NCBI GenBank assembly: GCA_015178975.1
Contig: WHVD01000141.1
Coordinates: 62,001 to 126,000, forward strand
From: Hysterangium stoloniferum
Taxonomy: Eukaryota; Basidiomycota; Agaricomycetes; Hysterangiales; Hysterangiaceae
DNA: 64,000 nucleotides
Direction of reading: 5' to 3'
Shown: piece after piece, positions 12,301 to 23,415 of the stretch
How positions within the stretch are numbered: the first letter of the stretch is position 1
Layout: each line of letters begins with the position of its first letter
The notes under the pieces: model-generated
Database searches by the model: none
What the model was told of the DNA's origin: nothing
Seen by the model: the letters and a program-made list of their open reading frames with translations, nothing else
Translations under genes and position numbers: made by a program

Positions 12301-12711
12301 CTGAAGTTGCGGTAATTAATTGAAAGCGGTGATATATTTGTAAACATGTTTGTGGCGATACAATCACACTTGCAGGATACTGGTCTGAGCTGATAAAATA
12401 TTTCTATGATATCAAAGAAATATTACAAGGACTGCACATATTCATTAAAGAGAGTGTCATGGACTCCTGGAATAGTGCCGTGACGAGTGGCGATCGATCA
12501 CTATGTTTTGTCTTCTGGGAAATTTAAATAATATTTTTTCGTGTGGGCTTCGGGGGGAACCAATTCCGAAGTTTGAAAGGGAAAAAGAAAAAAGCATCTC
12601 TTAAGACTTTAGAGCTACATGTCAACACGATTGATATATATGTCAACACAATATTCCTCGAAACCAGGCTCTCGTTCTGATTCCGTGAGATTTTACGGCG
12701 TCTAAATTCTC
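9360..12711. other. Gene-free 3.3 kb between small gene and TOM70
   Basis: No ORF shows family resemblance or a plausible exon chain. The only structure seen is a perfect tandem pair of the 14-mer CTAGATTCACACAT at 9645-9672. The last few hundred bases presumably contain the TOM70 promoter; I see no confident motif. Confidence 0.5.
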
Positions 12712-15160
12712 ATGTCGTCGTCGACCTCTGAGGCCACGGAGGCCAGTTCGAGCCACTTCCTCACCCGGGTGCAGAATTTTCTCTCAGAGAACAAAAAGGC
12801 TGTCATTGTCAGCACCGCTGCGGTCGTCCTAGCTATTGGCGGAGCGGCATATTATGTCTCAACTTCACGACCCACTCCCGACACTGACATCGATTTGGAA
12901 AAGTCAGAAAAAAAGAAGGATAAGAAGAAAGCGAAGGGAAAGAAGAAAAAAGGTGTGAAAGATAAGGATGGACCACTGCTAGAAGAGCGAAAAACTAAGA
13001 AGGAAGAGACGGGTGGTTTATCAGTTGGTGGGTGTCTGGAATGTCTCTGCCTTTCCGAGGACAAGTGAACGACAGAACTTGCAGATGAAGTCAAGCTCTC
13101 CGCAACAGAAATTGAAACCTTATCAACCGAGGTATGGGCATGTTATGATATGTTCGCTCTATATCAAACGGCAGCTTTACAGGAGCGCACGAAACTCGCG
13201 GCTGGATTAAAAACCAGCGGCAATGCTGCCTACACGCAACGAAAATTCGCTGACGCAGTCGAATTCTACACACGAGCACTCGAAGTTTCTCCTAAGCCGG
13301 AAGCAGTGTTCTACAGCAATCGAGCGGCCTGTAAGATTGCTCATTAATGTCTGTACACTCTAAGCTCTGACACGCGTTTGTGATACAGGCTATGTGAACA
13401 TGGTGCCTCCTAAATATGATTTAGTGGTGGCGGACTGTGATGCGGCTTTAAGTTTGGATCCCACCTATGTCAAAGCGTTGAATCGACGAGCGGCTGCGCT
13501 TGAAGCACTTGACCGCAATAAGGAAGCTCTACGCGGTGTGTCTCACTTCAGTTGGTCCTACCATTGTGTTCTGATATAATTCCTACAGATTTCACTGCAG
13601 CTACTATTTTAGATAAGTTCCAGAATGAGTCTGCGGCGCAATCAGTCGAGCGTGTGTTGAAAAAGATCGCTGTCGTTGAAGCTGATGAGATCCTAAAGGT
13701 GATTACAATTATCTTGCGCTGATATACCTCGTTATTGACTACTGTCCAGACAAGAGAGCCAAGACTACCCTCTCATACGTTTATTTCATCTTACCTCGCC
13801 GCGTTCCGACCACGTATGTCATGATCTATTGCATATTCCATCTAGCTGAGCGTAGTCTGCCTTTAGAACCCCAACTCGTATTCCCCGAAACACTGTCGGG
13901 CGGTGCCAACACCCTCAAGCTGGCACTGGATGCCCTAGGTGCCGCCGACTATGCCCATGCGATGACCTTTGTCACCGAAGCACTGGAGCAAGACATCTCA
14001 TGGGATGCCGGCCGAGCTCATGCACTCAATCTTCGTGGTACCTTCAAGTACGTTTAATATGTGTTTCTAGGTCAGTCATATGTGCTGAAGTCTTCTTATC
14101 TAGGTTCCTGATGGGCGATGCTCTTGGTGCAAAAGAAGATTTGGAGAAGTCAATAGAGATTCTCCCCTCATTCACTCAAAGCTGGGTCAAGGTTGCTAGC
14201 GTCCACATGGAACAAGGAAATCCCACCAGTGCATTCGCAGCGTTCGACTCAGCAATCGCACATAACCCAAAAGATCCAGATATCTACTATCATCGCGGCC
14301 AAGGTTCGTGGTCTGTACGAATGATGGTTGAGTGATAGATTCTGATACGCCGTTACTTGCGGTTTGCAGTCTACTTCATAATGGGCCAATATAATGAGGC
14401 CGCGGAGAATTACACCAAGTCCACAAGTCTCGATGATAAGTTTGTGTTCAGCCATATTCAACTGGCAGTGGCACAGTACAAGTCAGAGAATCTGGCCAAC
14501 AGTATGGCTAGCTTCCGGCGAACGATGAGAGAGTTCCCGCAACGGAGTGAGCCACAGAATTACTAGTCAGCAGCAGTTCTCTATACTTATCTGCATGTGA
14601 CCACTGACAATGTGTACTTAGCGGTGAGCTTTTGTTGGATCAGCAGAGGTTCCAAGATGCAGTCGACAAATTTGATCGTGCCATCGAGCTTGAGAAAGCA
14701 GGGTGCGTTCGAGCCTCTTTAGTGGTTGTAGAATGTTTTCTGATGCTGTGTGGTAGGAAACAACCGATGAATGTCTTAGCCCTCGTCAACAAGGGACTCG
14801 CCCTTTATCAATGGAAGCAGGACGTTGCCTCCGCAGAGCGCCTCTGTCGTGAGGCCTTGACAATTGATCCTGAATGCGAGGCTGCTGTGGCAACACTGGC
14901 ACAACTTAGCCTCCAACAAGGGAACATCAACGCTGCCGTTGAGATGTTCTCAAAACATGCCGACATTGCTCGTTCTCAGCCTGAGCTAGTCAACGCCTTG
15001 ACATACAAATATGTACGTTGGGATTCTGAGAACGACCTATTTCAATCATCGGGTTCACTGACATTCGTGCATTCAGGCTTCCCAAGCGCAGGTGGAATTC
15101 ATGGAAAACTATCCGGAATTGGCAGGCCAACTTGGTCAGCTTGCACGATCCATGATGTAG
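12712..15160 (+). CDS. TOM70: Mitochondrial import receptor TOM70
   Basis: Outer-membrane receptor of the TOM complex that binds carrier-type preproteins and Hsp70/Hsp90. Twelve exons: 12712-13012, 13076-13131, 13183-13330, 13389-13535, 13589-13698, 13750-13813, 13846-14047, 14104-14303, 14370-14565, 14622-14702, 14757-15012, 15077-15160; 1845 nt, 614 residues, close to yeast Tom70 (617). Residues 30-49 form the N-terminal membrane anchor (AVIVSTAAVVLAIGGAAYYV), followed by a Lys-rich linker (KKKDKKKAKGKKKK). TPR repeats fill the remainder, e.g. LKTSGNAAYTQRKFADAVEF with FYSNRAAC in the chaperone-binding clamp, and later ALVNKGLALYQWKQDVASAE. The C-terminus is ELAGQLGQLARSMM. The intron before 13846 is only 32 nt. 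The exon 2 acceptor could instead be at 13085, costing three residues. The 3' end is convergent with the F-box gene, 139 bp away. Confidence 0.93.
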
Positions 15161-15299
15161 TCCTGTCATGACTGGGACTCTCATTATACATCATTATACG
15201 TACATGGATGCATGCATAGCATGCGAAAACAACCCCCCTCACTAAACATAGATCCGTCCAAGTAGCGTGGTATTATGTCCTCGAGTGTGATTAAGTCTG

Positions 15300-17217
15300 T
15301 TAAATAACTACGAAGACATCGATACTTGCAGAGTAATCATGTCGCTGTATGAAGTATTGGATTTAATGCTTCCGCAGCCCCCTGCGTCTCGAAGTACTCA
15401 CCTTTACACCAATGAGTTTGTCCTCATCAATCATAAACCCTGAGTATTGTTTCTTTTGGGTCCGTACTGTAGTACGACACAGCATCTCGAATGAAACATT
15501 TTCTAGAAACACCTTATCCAAAACCATCATAGGGTTTGGTTTGGGTGTATTGCCAGACATCGGCCATCGTAATTGACCACGGGGCACGCCGAAATCATAT
15601 ATCTCCAATTGCTCGCCCTCAGCTGTCCGAAGTAAGCGCACCAGACGCTCGCCTTGAACATACCGTAACCATTGTGAGCCGGTATGCCCCATAATCCAAT
15701 AAGTATGCTGCACTCCCCAATCTCGCCATGGCACGCTTATGGCGTCGCCTTGCGCGATACCAGCTTCGATGTACTTTAGGAATGTGCTATTATGAATTAC
15801 GATAAGGCACGACGTGATAGAGACGCGGTCTGGGGCGTATAGATCGATGTTAACGACGTGTATGCGGGCATTTGGAGCCGTGACAAATGGTTTTGGGGGC
15901 CGTAGACACTGAGGTGCAGGATGCGGTGTGACGAATGGCCCGGTGTGTATCCCTAAGATTCCGATCTCGGCGCCGGGGCAAGTTTCTGGGAGGTAAAGTT
16001 TTGCGCGGAGGATTGCTCCAGAGCGACCATCGTCGTCGGACTCACTTCCTTCACTATCGTCGTCGTCGTCGTCGTCATCATCATCTTCGCCGAAGTCAAT
16101 TATATGTGAAGGCGTGCTGAACGTGTATAAATTTATATGGGATGAATGATGGGGAGCAATTAGCGTGAAGGCGCGACTTGAGATGAAAGCGAAATCGTTG
16201 AGTTTTGACAGATTGGGTTTACCCTAAAGAAATGAAACTGGGATTAAATGCGCTGTATAGGCTTTAGAAAATGAACAGACGCACGACAAGCAGGGAAGGT
16301 TGTGTCCAGTCCCAGATATACAATCGAGACCCAAGCTGATCCCACGATAGGAAGCCTATAACGTCGTCTACTACTTGTATTACAGCGCCGGAAACCTCGC
16401 CTTGTACAATGAGGGAAATTGTTGGCTGGCGAGCTGAGCTCATATAATAATGAGCAAATTACGCTTGAATGTGCAGTGAGCTCACCTCGTGGGTGCGGTT
16501 TATTCATAGTTAGAGTTCGTAAATATAAAGTAACATTTGTTTGTATAGCCTCACTAAATGATTCCCGCATTGAGAAATGTACAAAAGGCCGGCATCATGA
16601 TCCAAGAAACCTACTTGTCGTCGGGAGAAATAGGCTCGCATTGCAAGTAGACCACCAAATTCTGTGTAGGGTCTATTGCAAAATCCCGAAACGCAAATCC
16701 AACATCGTCGAATCTAATGATTGCACCGTCATAATTCCATGAGGGCAGACATGCAAATTGGATTCCACGCGAAGCATTCGCAGACGATAGGTTAAGCGTC
16801 TGCGCAAAGACACCATCCACGAGCTCATATGCATTCCAGATCCCAGAACTGATAGGAAAGGAGGTACCATGAAAACCTAGTTTGCTCCAGGACTCGCGAC
16901 GGGACCGCAACAATGAAAAGCGGTCCGCGAGTGTGAGTGAGCAACCTTGACCATCAGCGAGACCGTCAGAGAATAGTTCAATCTGATAGGTGAGAAGCAT
17001 TGTCTCGACTATCGTGTTATTTATTTGGCGACATAGCTTCGACGAAATAGCAGTGAGACAAGCAATGGAGGAGTAAAGTAACCAAGGCTGAAGTACTAAC
17101 CAATGCACAACGAATCAAAGTAGGTGTTCCTACGAGACTCAGAATATATATCAGTATTTCCTCTGGTAGCGAAAGCAGTCTCGAGGGAACTTGTAAACTT
17201 GTGGTATCGACGAACAT
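15300..17217 (-). CDS. F-box protein (basidiomycete type)
   Basis: Likely substrate receptor of an SCF ubiquitin ligase. Six exons in minus order: 17101-17217, 16615-17036, 16486-16553, 16285-16433, 15402-16223, 15300-15344. They total 1623 nt, giving 540 residues, with every phase matching. The F-box is at about residues 13-50 (LLSLPEEILIYILSLVG, then the CALLCRQ turn across intron 1). The rest follows the large Agaricomycete F-box family: EIELFSDG-like segment (YQIELFSDGLAD), a WDQLGSRLYIWDW blade-like segment, and the terminal DEDKLIGVKRHDYS / IDVFVVI motif. A run of Asp near the middle (genomic 16050-16090, GAC/GAT repeats) forms an acidic loop. Introns are typical. The ATG at 17217 is preferred over one at 17322 because the family starts just before the F-box. 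The target is unknown. Confidence 0.87.
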
Positions 17218-17869
17218 GAAGGGCAGCGGGGCTGTGACACGGATCCAAGTCACGCTGGGTAGGTAGTCTACTAATGCAACACCTACTTCGGTACAACTTC
17301 GGTTTGTTTTAATCCAGATCACTTTCCCCCCCCACTTTCGAATGATAGGGCTCTGTTATACAAGGTATCAGTGAACCACTCACTTTGACCTCATTTAAGA
17401 GTTGGAATATCCACCTTTTCTTCCTGGAATTTCACCAAAATCAGTTAAAAAGTATCCACTCACACCATTTTTATCCCAGTTCAGTCTTATGATCGTGTGA
17501 CCCCGATTTCCCAAAGCGTCTTATTCGACATGCTGGCTTGTCCTGAGAGCTAGTCCCGTTTCACAGCTAGTTTAAGTTACTTGAAGAGACAATCTGGAAA
17601 GAATCCATGCATGGTCTATAAGTGTTTTGAACCAATGTATTGGATATAATAGAAGAAAGCTATAAATTTCATAAAATAAAATAGGATCTATAATTCCCCC
17701 ATAAAAAGATGGTAGCCTAGATATAATTATAAGGGGTCACAAGACGAGATAACGAATACATCGGTTTCTCATCGTTCTAAACCTCGTCTATTCGTTGTTC
17801 CCAGTGTCACCTGCCACCGCCTAGTTACATCATGATCAACGCTTTTGACTCACACTCTACCCTTCTACG
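17218..17869. promoter_or_regulatory. Divergent intergenic region, F-box / AlkB-like
   Basis: About 650 bp separate the two start codons, so it should hold both promoters. I see no confident shared motif. Confidence 0.4.
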
Positions 17870-18966
17870 ATGACGAGTCAGACTGGACGTACAGCTCAGG
17901 CTGAATATCAAACTTTTGGTGAAGGCGACACGTATCTTGTTCGAGATCTTCTGCCAAACGAAGTTGCCACCCACGTTTTCGAGCAAATGAAAGATGAAGT
18001 TCAATGGCAAATAATGCACCATCACGGTAGGCATTAATCTCATACGGGTGAATTTTTTTACGAATTTAATCATTCCAGGAGGAGAAGTGCCTCGTCTGGT
18101 GGCCGTACAAGGGCAGATCAATGAAGATGGAAGGTGGTGTCCTTTGATGAATGCCAAATTCAAAACTACTAGTAGCTTATAAAACGATTCTTTCAGTGTT
18201 CCAATATATCGTCATCCCTCGGACGAATCCCCTTCTTTGCTCCCTTTTTCGAAATCCGTCTCCATCATCCGCGAACACGTCGAGAAGGTTCTACAACATC
18301 CTGTTAATCACGTACTCATTCAATATTATCGCACGGGAAATGACTATATCTCAGAGCACAGTGACAAAACTATTGATGTCATTCCAGGATCTAAAATTGT
18401 CAATGTTAGCCTCGGTGCGGAAAGGTACGCACCTTCTCCCCAAAAGGTTCAATTACGCCTCTTAAACTCGATAAACAAGACTTATGGTCCTAAGAACGAA
18501 GAAAGACGCTCTCATTAAAGCTTCAGAGAACGGTTCGAATATGCCGGGAACACGCCCCGCGCAACGCATCCCCCTCCCTCACAACTCCATGTTTGTCCTC
18601 GGGCTCGCAACCAACAGCAAATGGCTACATGGAATTCGTCAAGACAAACGTCTCCCCGTAGAAAAATCTCCAGCAGAAATGGCATACGAAGGCGGTCGTA
18701 TCAGCCTAACCTTTAGACAAATCGGGACATTCCTCAAAGTAACTGAAAGCGGAACATACATATGGGGTCAAGGTGCAAAGGGCCGAACGGCAAGAGACAT
18801 GCAACGTGCACTTATAGGTGATAAGGATGAGACAGCCAAAATGATACATGCGTTTGGACAGGAAAATCAGTTGAGTGATTTTGATTGGAAGGCTGCTTAT
18901 GGAGATGGGTTTGACGTTCTACATTTTACTGTGGGTGGTCCAGCGCAGGAGGTGTCAGATATGTAA
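17870..18966 (+). CDS. AlkB-like 2OG-Fe(II) dioxygenase
   Basis: Iron and 2-oxoglutarate dependent dioxygenase of the AlkB-like superfamily; the usual substrates are methylated nucleic acids or proteins, not determinable here. Exons 17870-18026, 18079-18133, 18197-18424, 18480-18966; 927 nt, 308 residues. Iron ligands: His125 and Asp127 in SEHSDKT, and His197 in SKWLHGI. The 2OG-binding arginines lie in GGRISLTFRQIG (220, 226). Other family segments are HGGEVPRLVAVQGQI spanning intron 1, VLIQYYRTG and VSLGAERLMVLRTKK spanning intron 3. The C-terminus after residue 235 is an extension (GAKGRTARD, WKAAYGDGFDVLHF) seen in fungal members of this subgroup. No targeting signal is evident. Confidence 0.9.
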
Positions 18967-19244
18967 AATGAAGTACTGTAATATCTATGTGCGTCTATCC
19001 TTGTACATTAATCCCTGTGTAGGCTCGATTAGAGCATGTTATTTAGCAGCAAAGCTGTCTTGCCATTGGCAATGGACAAACAATATTTCTCGCAAACTTA
19101 CGCAACGCAGAAGTCATGGTCTGGAACCAGGACGCATCAAAATGGCGCACGATTCAGTTTCACTCTACAGGAAACCTGAACTCAAGGACTCATCCTCATG
19201 TAACAATAACACAAGAGCCCAAGTACAGTTAGTAAGAAATTCCA

Positions 19245-21074
19245 TCATCGATGCAACGATTCACTCGCAATAGAACTGGAGTCATAGGAGATCCTATGTG
19301 TCGGGAGACCTTCATTCTCCCACCTTGAAAACCCACCTTCGATGTCTGTTGCTCTCCAGAGACCAATGTTCTGAAGCGAAGCGGCTGCCAGACTGCTACT
19401 TTTCCCTTCCTGTGGCGTGGATCAATCATCGACTGAAGATGTGGTAAACACACATGTTCATACCTGGCAATACACGATGATACGGAGATCATATCTGTCC
19501 GCGATGGGCAACCTATCGTCCGCACAGCGCGGATCGAAGCGCCATTCAAGATCATTTCGTTCAATGATGACGGCACCAGGAATACTCCCATACTCAATTC
19601 GCTGAGCCTCTGGACGTATATCCACTAAAACGCCATCCTCATGCGTCTCATTGTAGGCCTCACGTGGGGAAAGCCTGTCTAACTTTGAACGTGCATCGTG
19701 TACTAGTTGCGCAGCCCCACGCGAGCCGGCTGGTGGCTCCATAGGGTTAATCGGGCTCACGGCCTTCCGTACGATATCCCATAGTACTTCCTCATCTTGG
19801 AGAAGCGGTGCCCACGTCGCGCTCCCGGAAGACGCCTCGAGTAATCCCGTCCATGTGCCCTCCTGATCCTGGAGTTCTGCCAAACGCGTCTTGAAACGCA
19901 GACCAGCCAAAATAGATGCCTTCGTTACCAGCCGCTGTGGTGCACCGCAAAAAACGAGCGTTGCAACTCTGCCATTTCCTGTCATGCTCGGGAACAGGGC
20001 GAAAAGGTATGTATTCTGGAGCGACATTGCATGGTGGATCTTAGAGGCAAGAGTGTACAAAAAATATTGGTCATCTGCGCGTGACATGGTCGTACAAACT
20101 CCAATTTTGATGACGTCCGATGACTTCAATGTGATGGATTCTGCGTGCATCTTCGCGCGCAGGGCTAAGGACGTAGTAGCTTCGTCAACAACATCGTCGA
20201 AGGTACGAAGTGTGGCGTTACGAAGTGTGGCGTGAGAAGTAATTAATCGCTCGGAATTACGCGACACAGTAACGGTACCTGTCGAATTCGAACTTGTTGC
20301 TGTTGAGGTTGAGGAGGATGAGGAGCTGAAACTTCTCGACTTCTTTGAGGGTGATTGCGGGAGAGAGGGGAATTTGACATCGGACTGGATTTTTGACGAA
20401 GAAGATTTGGACTTATAATCTGGGGGTGCAGATGAAATGGAGGATGTCGATGATCTCGGTCGCTTTGATTTGATCGAATTTCGCTCTGATGGCTCCTTGG
20501 CGGATGTCTCATTGATGGCAGGGAACAACGGTTGGGGGAAAGATGGAGGCTCTGTGAAGTCATATTCCATTAACTCCGTCTCTAAAGGCTGCTTTCGGGG
20601 TGATTCAAATGTCTTAGACAAGTGGGGTGACAGCTCCCCTGGAATTTCGGGCTGGGGGAATTGAATTGTAGGGTGTACTGGAGCATCCGAATTGACCCGT
20701 GAATGTTGCGAAGCTTGGCCTCCTCGGTTTGAGGGTGGGGGGCTGGCACCTGATCTAGCAGATGCTGTCTTCGCCGTGACTGATCCCTTTGGAATGGAAG
20801 GAAGAGACTTCTCGTAGTACGTTGGCATTAGGGCACTAATCCCCAAAGTAGCTTGATCGTGTTGAAGAACTTCTCCATAGGAGGTTTCAGAAGAGAAAGT
20901 AGAGACGCGATGCACTTGCTGAGTCTGACTGACAGCAGACTGACTTGGACCCTCGGAATATCGTGAACCACGATCTGCGACACCTGTAGTTGGGTCCAGA
21001 CGAGAAGCGCGCCAGTCAGATACAGAGGCTTCATCAGCTTCTTCAATTACACTCAATGTGTTAAATGTAGACAT
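19245..21074 (-). CDS. Rhodanese-domain protein with long disordered N-terminus
   Basis: Exon 1 19464-21074 and exon 2 19245-19409 (54-nt intron): 1776 nt, 591 residues. Residues 1 to ~280 are Ser/Pro-rich and probably disordered, with a poly-Ser stretch (RSFSSSSSSTSTATSSNSTG). The middle ~300-430 is folded but unrecognised (HAESITLKSSDVIKIGVCTT, NTYLFALFPSM). The C-terminal ~120 residues are a rhodanese fold: LSPREAYNETHEDGVLVDIR, YGSIPGAVIIERNDLEWRFD, then the Cys loop IIVYCQEGKSSSLAAASLQ split by the intron, and IGLWRATDIEGGFSRW. The Cys is present, but the loop lacks the usual Arg of CxxxxxR. Role (sulfur transfer or a phosphatase-like, non-enzymatic role) is unknown. It shares a ~100-bp bidirectional promoter with BET2. 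Confidence 0.85.
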
Positions 21075-21174
21075 TTGGTCAGACTAGATGACTTTGGGGG
21101 CAAGAACGCGTGGGGAATTCACGTGATCGAATTGTGACTGTGTGACACGCGTCTTCATCACGTGATCGACAATT
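21075..21174. promoter_or_regulatory. 100-bp bidirectional promoter with two E-box repeats
   Basis: Only 100 bp lie between the rhodanese-protein ATG (21074, minus) and the BET2 ATG (21175, plus). The 12-mer TCACGTGATCGA occurs twice in direct orientation, at 21119-21130 and 21158-21169, each containing the palindromic E-box TCACGTGA, the type of site bound by bHLH factors such as Cbf1 in yeasts. Confidence 0.6.
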
Positions 21175-22535
21175 ATGTCGAGCTTAACACCATCGTTATT
21201 GACCGATTTGCATGTGAAATACATACAATCACTGGGTGATGTCCGTTTATCCTTTATATATAAGTGAATCAATGAACTAACATCTTTTTTTTCAGAATAA
21301 AGATGATCTTATGTACCACCTCACAGCCCATCTTCGTATGAATGCAATTTACTGGGGATTGACTGCATTATGTGTTATGAAGCGCAAAGACGCGTTGAAC
21401 CGAGAAGAAGTTATTGATTTTGTGATGAGCTGTTGGGATGATAGCGCAGGTGAGTGTATCTAGTGGCTGTACAAAGAGCTTGTTAAGAAATTGTGCCTCA
21501 GGTGCATTTGGTGCACACCCCGATCATGACGCCCATATCCTTCCAACCCTTAGTGCGATCCAGATTCTGACCATACACGATGCCTTAGACAAGCTAGATA
21601 TTTCTCGTATTGTGAAATGTAAGTATCCAAACAATCGAATTCTAAGCTGCTGAATTGTAGGCTAGTCATATCATCATTACAAATGCCATCCGGTGTATTC
21701 GCAGGCGACCAATTTGGAGAGACCGACACCCGGTTTACATACTGTGCCATCAATGCACTCTCACTCCTCGACCGAAAATATATCACTCCTGGTACTGCTG
21801 TATTTGATATCGACAAAGCCATCGACCATATAACGCGCTGTCGCAATTTTGACGGCGGGTTTGGGAGCGACATTGGTGGAGAAAGCCATGCTGCTCAAGG
21901 TGACTTCGATTCACATGTGTATGTTCGGTAGTTTCACGACTACACGTATCCCCCAGTTTTTGTCTGCTTAGCAGCGTTGTCCATATTGGATCGGCTCGAC
22001 ATAGTCGATCAGCAAATGCTAGGCTGGTGGCTAGCTGAGCGTCAGCTACCTAATGGGGGCTTAAACGGTCGACCTGAGAAACTCGAAGACGTAAGTGATA
22101 TCCGTATAAATCTATTTATACCCCTTCACCGTAATTTTAGGTCTGCTATTCCTTCTGGGTTCTTTCATCATTATCAATTCTGAAGAAAATTCATTGGATT
22201 GACAGCGACGCATTAACATCTTTTATTCTGTCTGCACAAGTTAGTAGTTCTCCCAGACTTGCAACTTATGATTTATTGCAGCATAGGATCCTGAAGGTGG
22301 AGGGATAGCGGACCGTCCCGGAGACATGGTTGATGTGTTCCACACCCTGTTTGGTGTAGCAGGTATGTCCTGGTATGCTGAATTGATGATGTACTAAGTT
22401 GCGATTGTAGCACTCTCACTGCTCGGATTTCCCAATTTGGATGATATTGATCCCGTGTATTGCATGCCCACGACTGTAATTGAAAAAAAGGGATTGAAGA
22501 AGGCATGGTCAGCGCTTCCCAGACGTTTGTCGTGA
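21175..22535 (+). CDS. BET2: Rab geranylgeranyltransferase beta subunit
   Basis: Catalytic beta subunit of type II geranylgeranyltransferase, which with the alpha subunit and Rab escort protein prenylates Rab GTPases for vesicle traffic. Eight exons: 21175-21240, 21296-21449, 21502-21618, 21666-21899, 21957-22090, 22141-22239, 22287-22362, 22411-22535; 1005 nt, 334 residues, the family's normal length. Zinc ligands: Asp235 and Cys237 in KLEDVCYSFW, His287 in [12 protein letters not shown]. Prenyltransferase repeats are clear: [88 protein letters not shown] and [20 protein letters not shown]. Alternative AGs at introns 3 and 6 were settled by keeping the repeat frame. Confidence 0.94.
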
Positions 22536-23415
22536 TTACTCTGAAGATGTGATGTGAGATGGATTTGCGGTGTAGTATTTATCGAGCGATCCAGGAATAA
22601 ACATCGGTTCTTTCTACCTCATCAGACACTGCTGAATGATCAGCACTATGGCACCATACGAAGGTGTATAGTCATTTCAGGCATCACCTCTCGTGTTCCG
22701 AGGTATTCGCGGGCGCTTCCAAACTTCGCCAGAGTACCATACCAGAAGTGTCTCATAGCCAAAAGTCTTTACAAAAGACATCCTCGAAAGCAGCAGACTT
22801 CAAGAATCAGGATCTCGTGATTAGCAACATTTACATGCCAATTTACAAAACTTTACTTCGTTGTCGGCCACACTACAAACTCCTGATTTCTCAAGTGCTT
22901 TTCTCATATTCTCCCAATTAGACTCAGATCCGATCCTGTTCCAAACAGATCCGGCATCCTCAGATAGGAGCTTCTAAACCATTGTCCTTATTATACGAAC
23001 GACTACTAGATGAGACTGAGTTTTGTAACCCTTAACTATACCTGTGGGTATCCTGAGACGTCCTGAGTCACATATATATTGTGTCTAGTTCGTTCACAAA
23101 AATATCTTAGACACGAAATACAGTCTTTTATTGTGCAGTCAAAAATCTAGTTTAACCTTTTCTCTTTACGTAATACTTCTTATTAAAAATGGCTTCGTTC
23201 TTATTTCTTTTGCTTGGGAGCGTCGATCAATCTGGATAGACAGAAAACGGACTTCGGCCAACAAATTTTATAAGCGGATGCAATGCGACCGAATTGGGCA
23301 ATACGATGAATGGTTGGTAGGAAATACAAAGAGAGGTGCAGATGCGTTGTATACGCATTGCGTGCTACTTAGTATCACCTATCCACACACCCTATGCTCA
23401 ATTGTAAGGATCGTT
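22536..23415. other. Intergenic, no gene seen
   Basis: Lies between the BET2 3' end and the transporter 3' end. The ORFs here have no family features. Confidence 0.5.

Noticed and set aside
16050..16090. GTC/GAC trinucleotide run considered as a microsatellite
   Set aside because: It is in frame within the F-box protein and encodes an Asp-rich loop; reported there instead.
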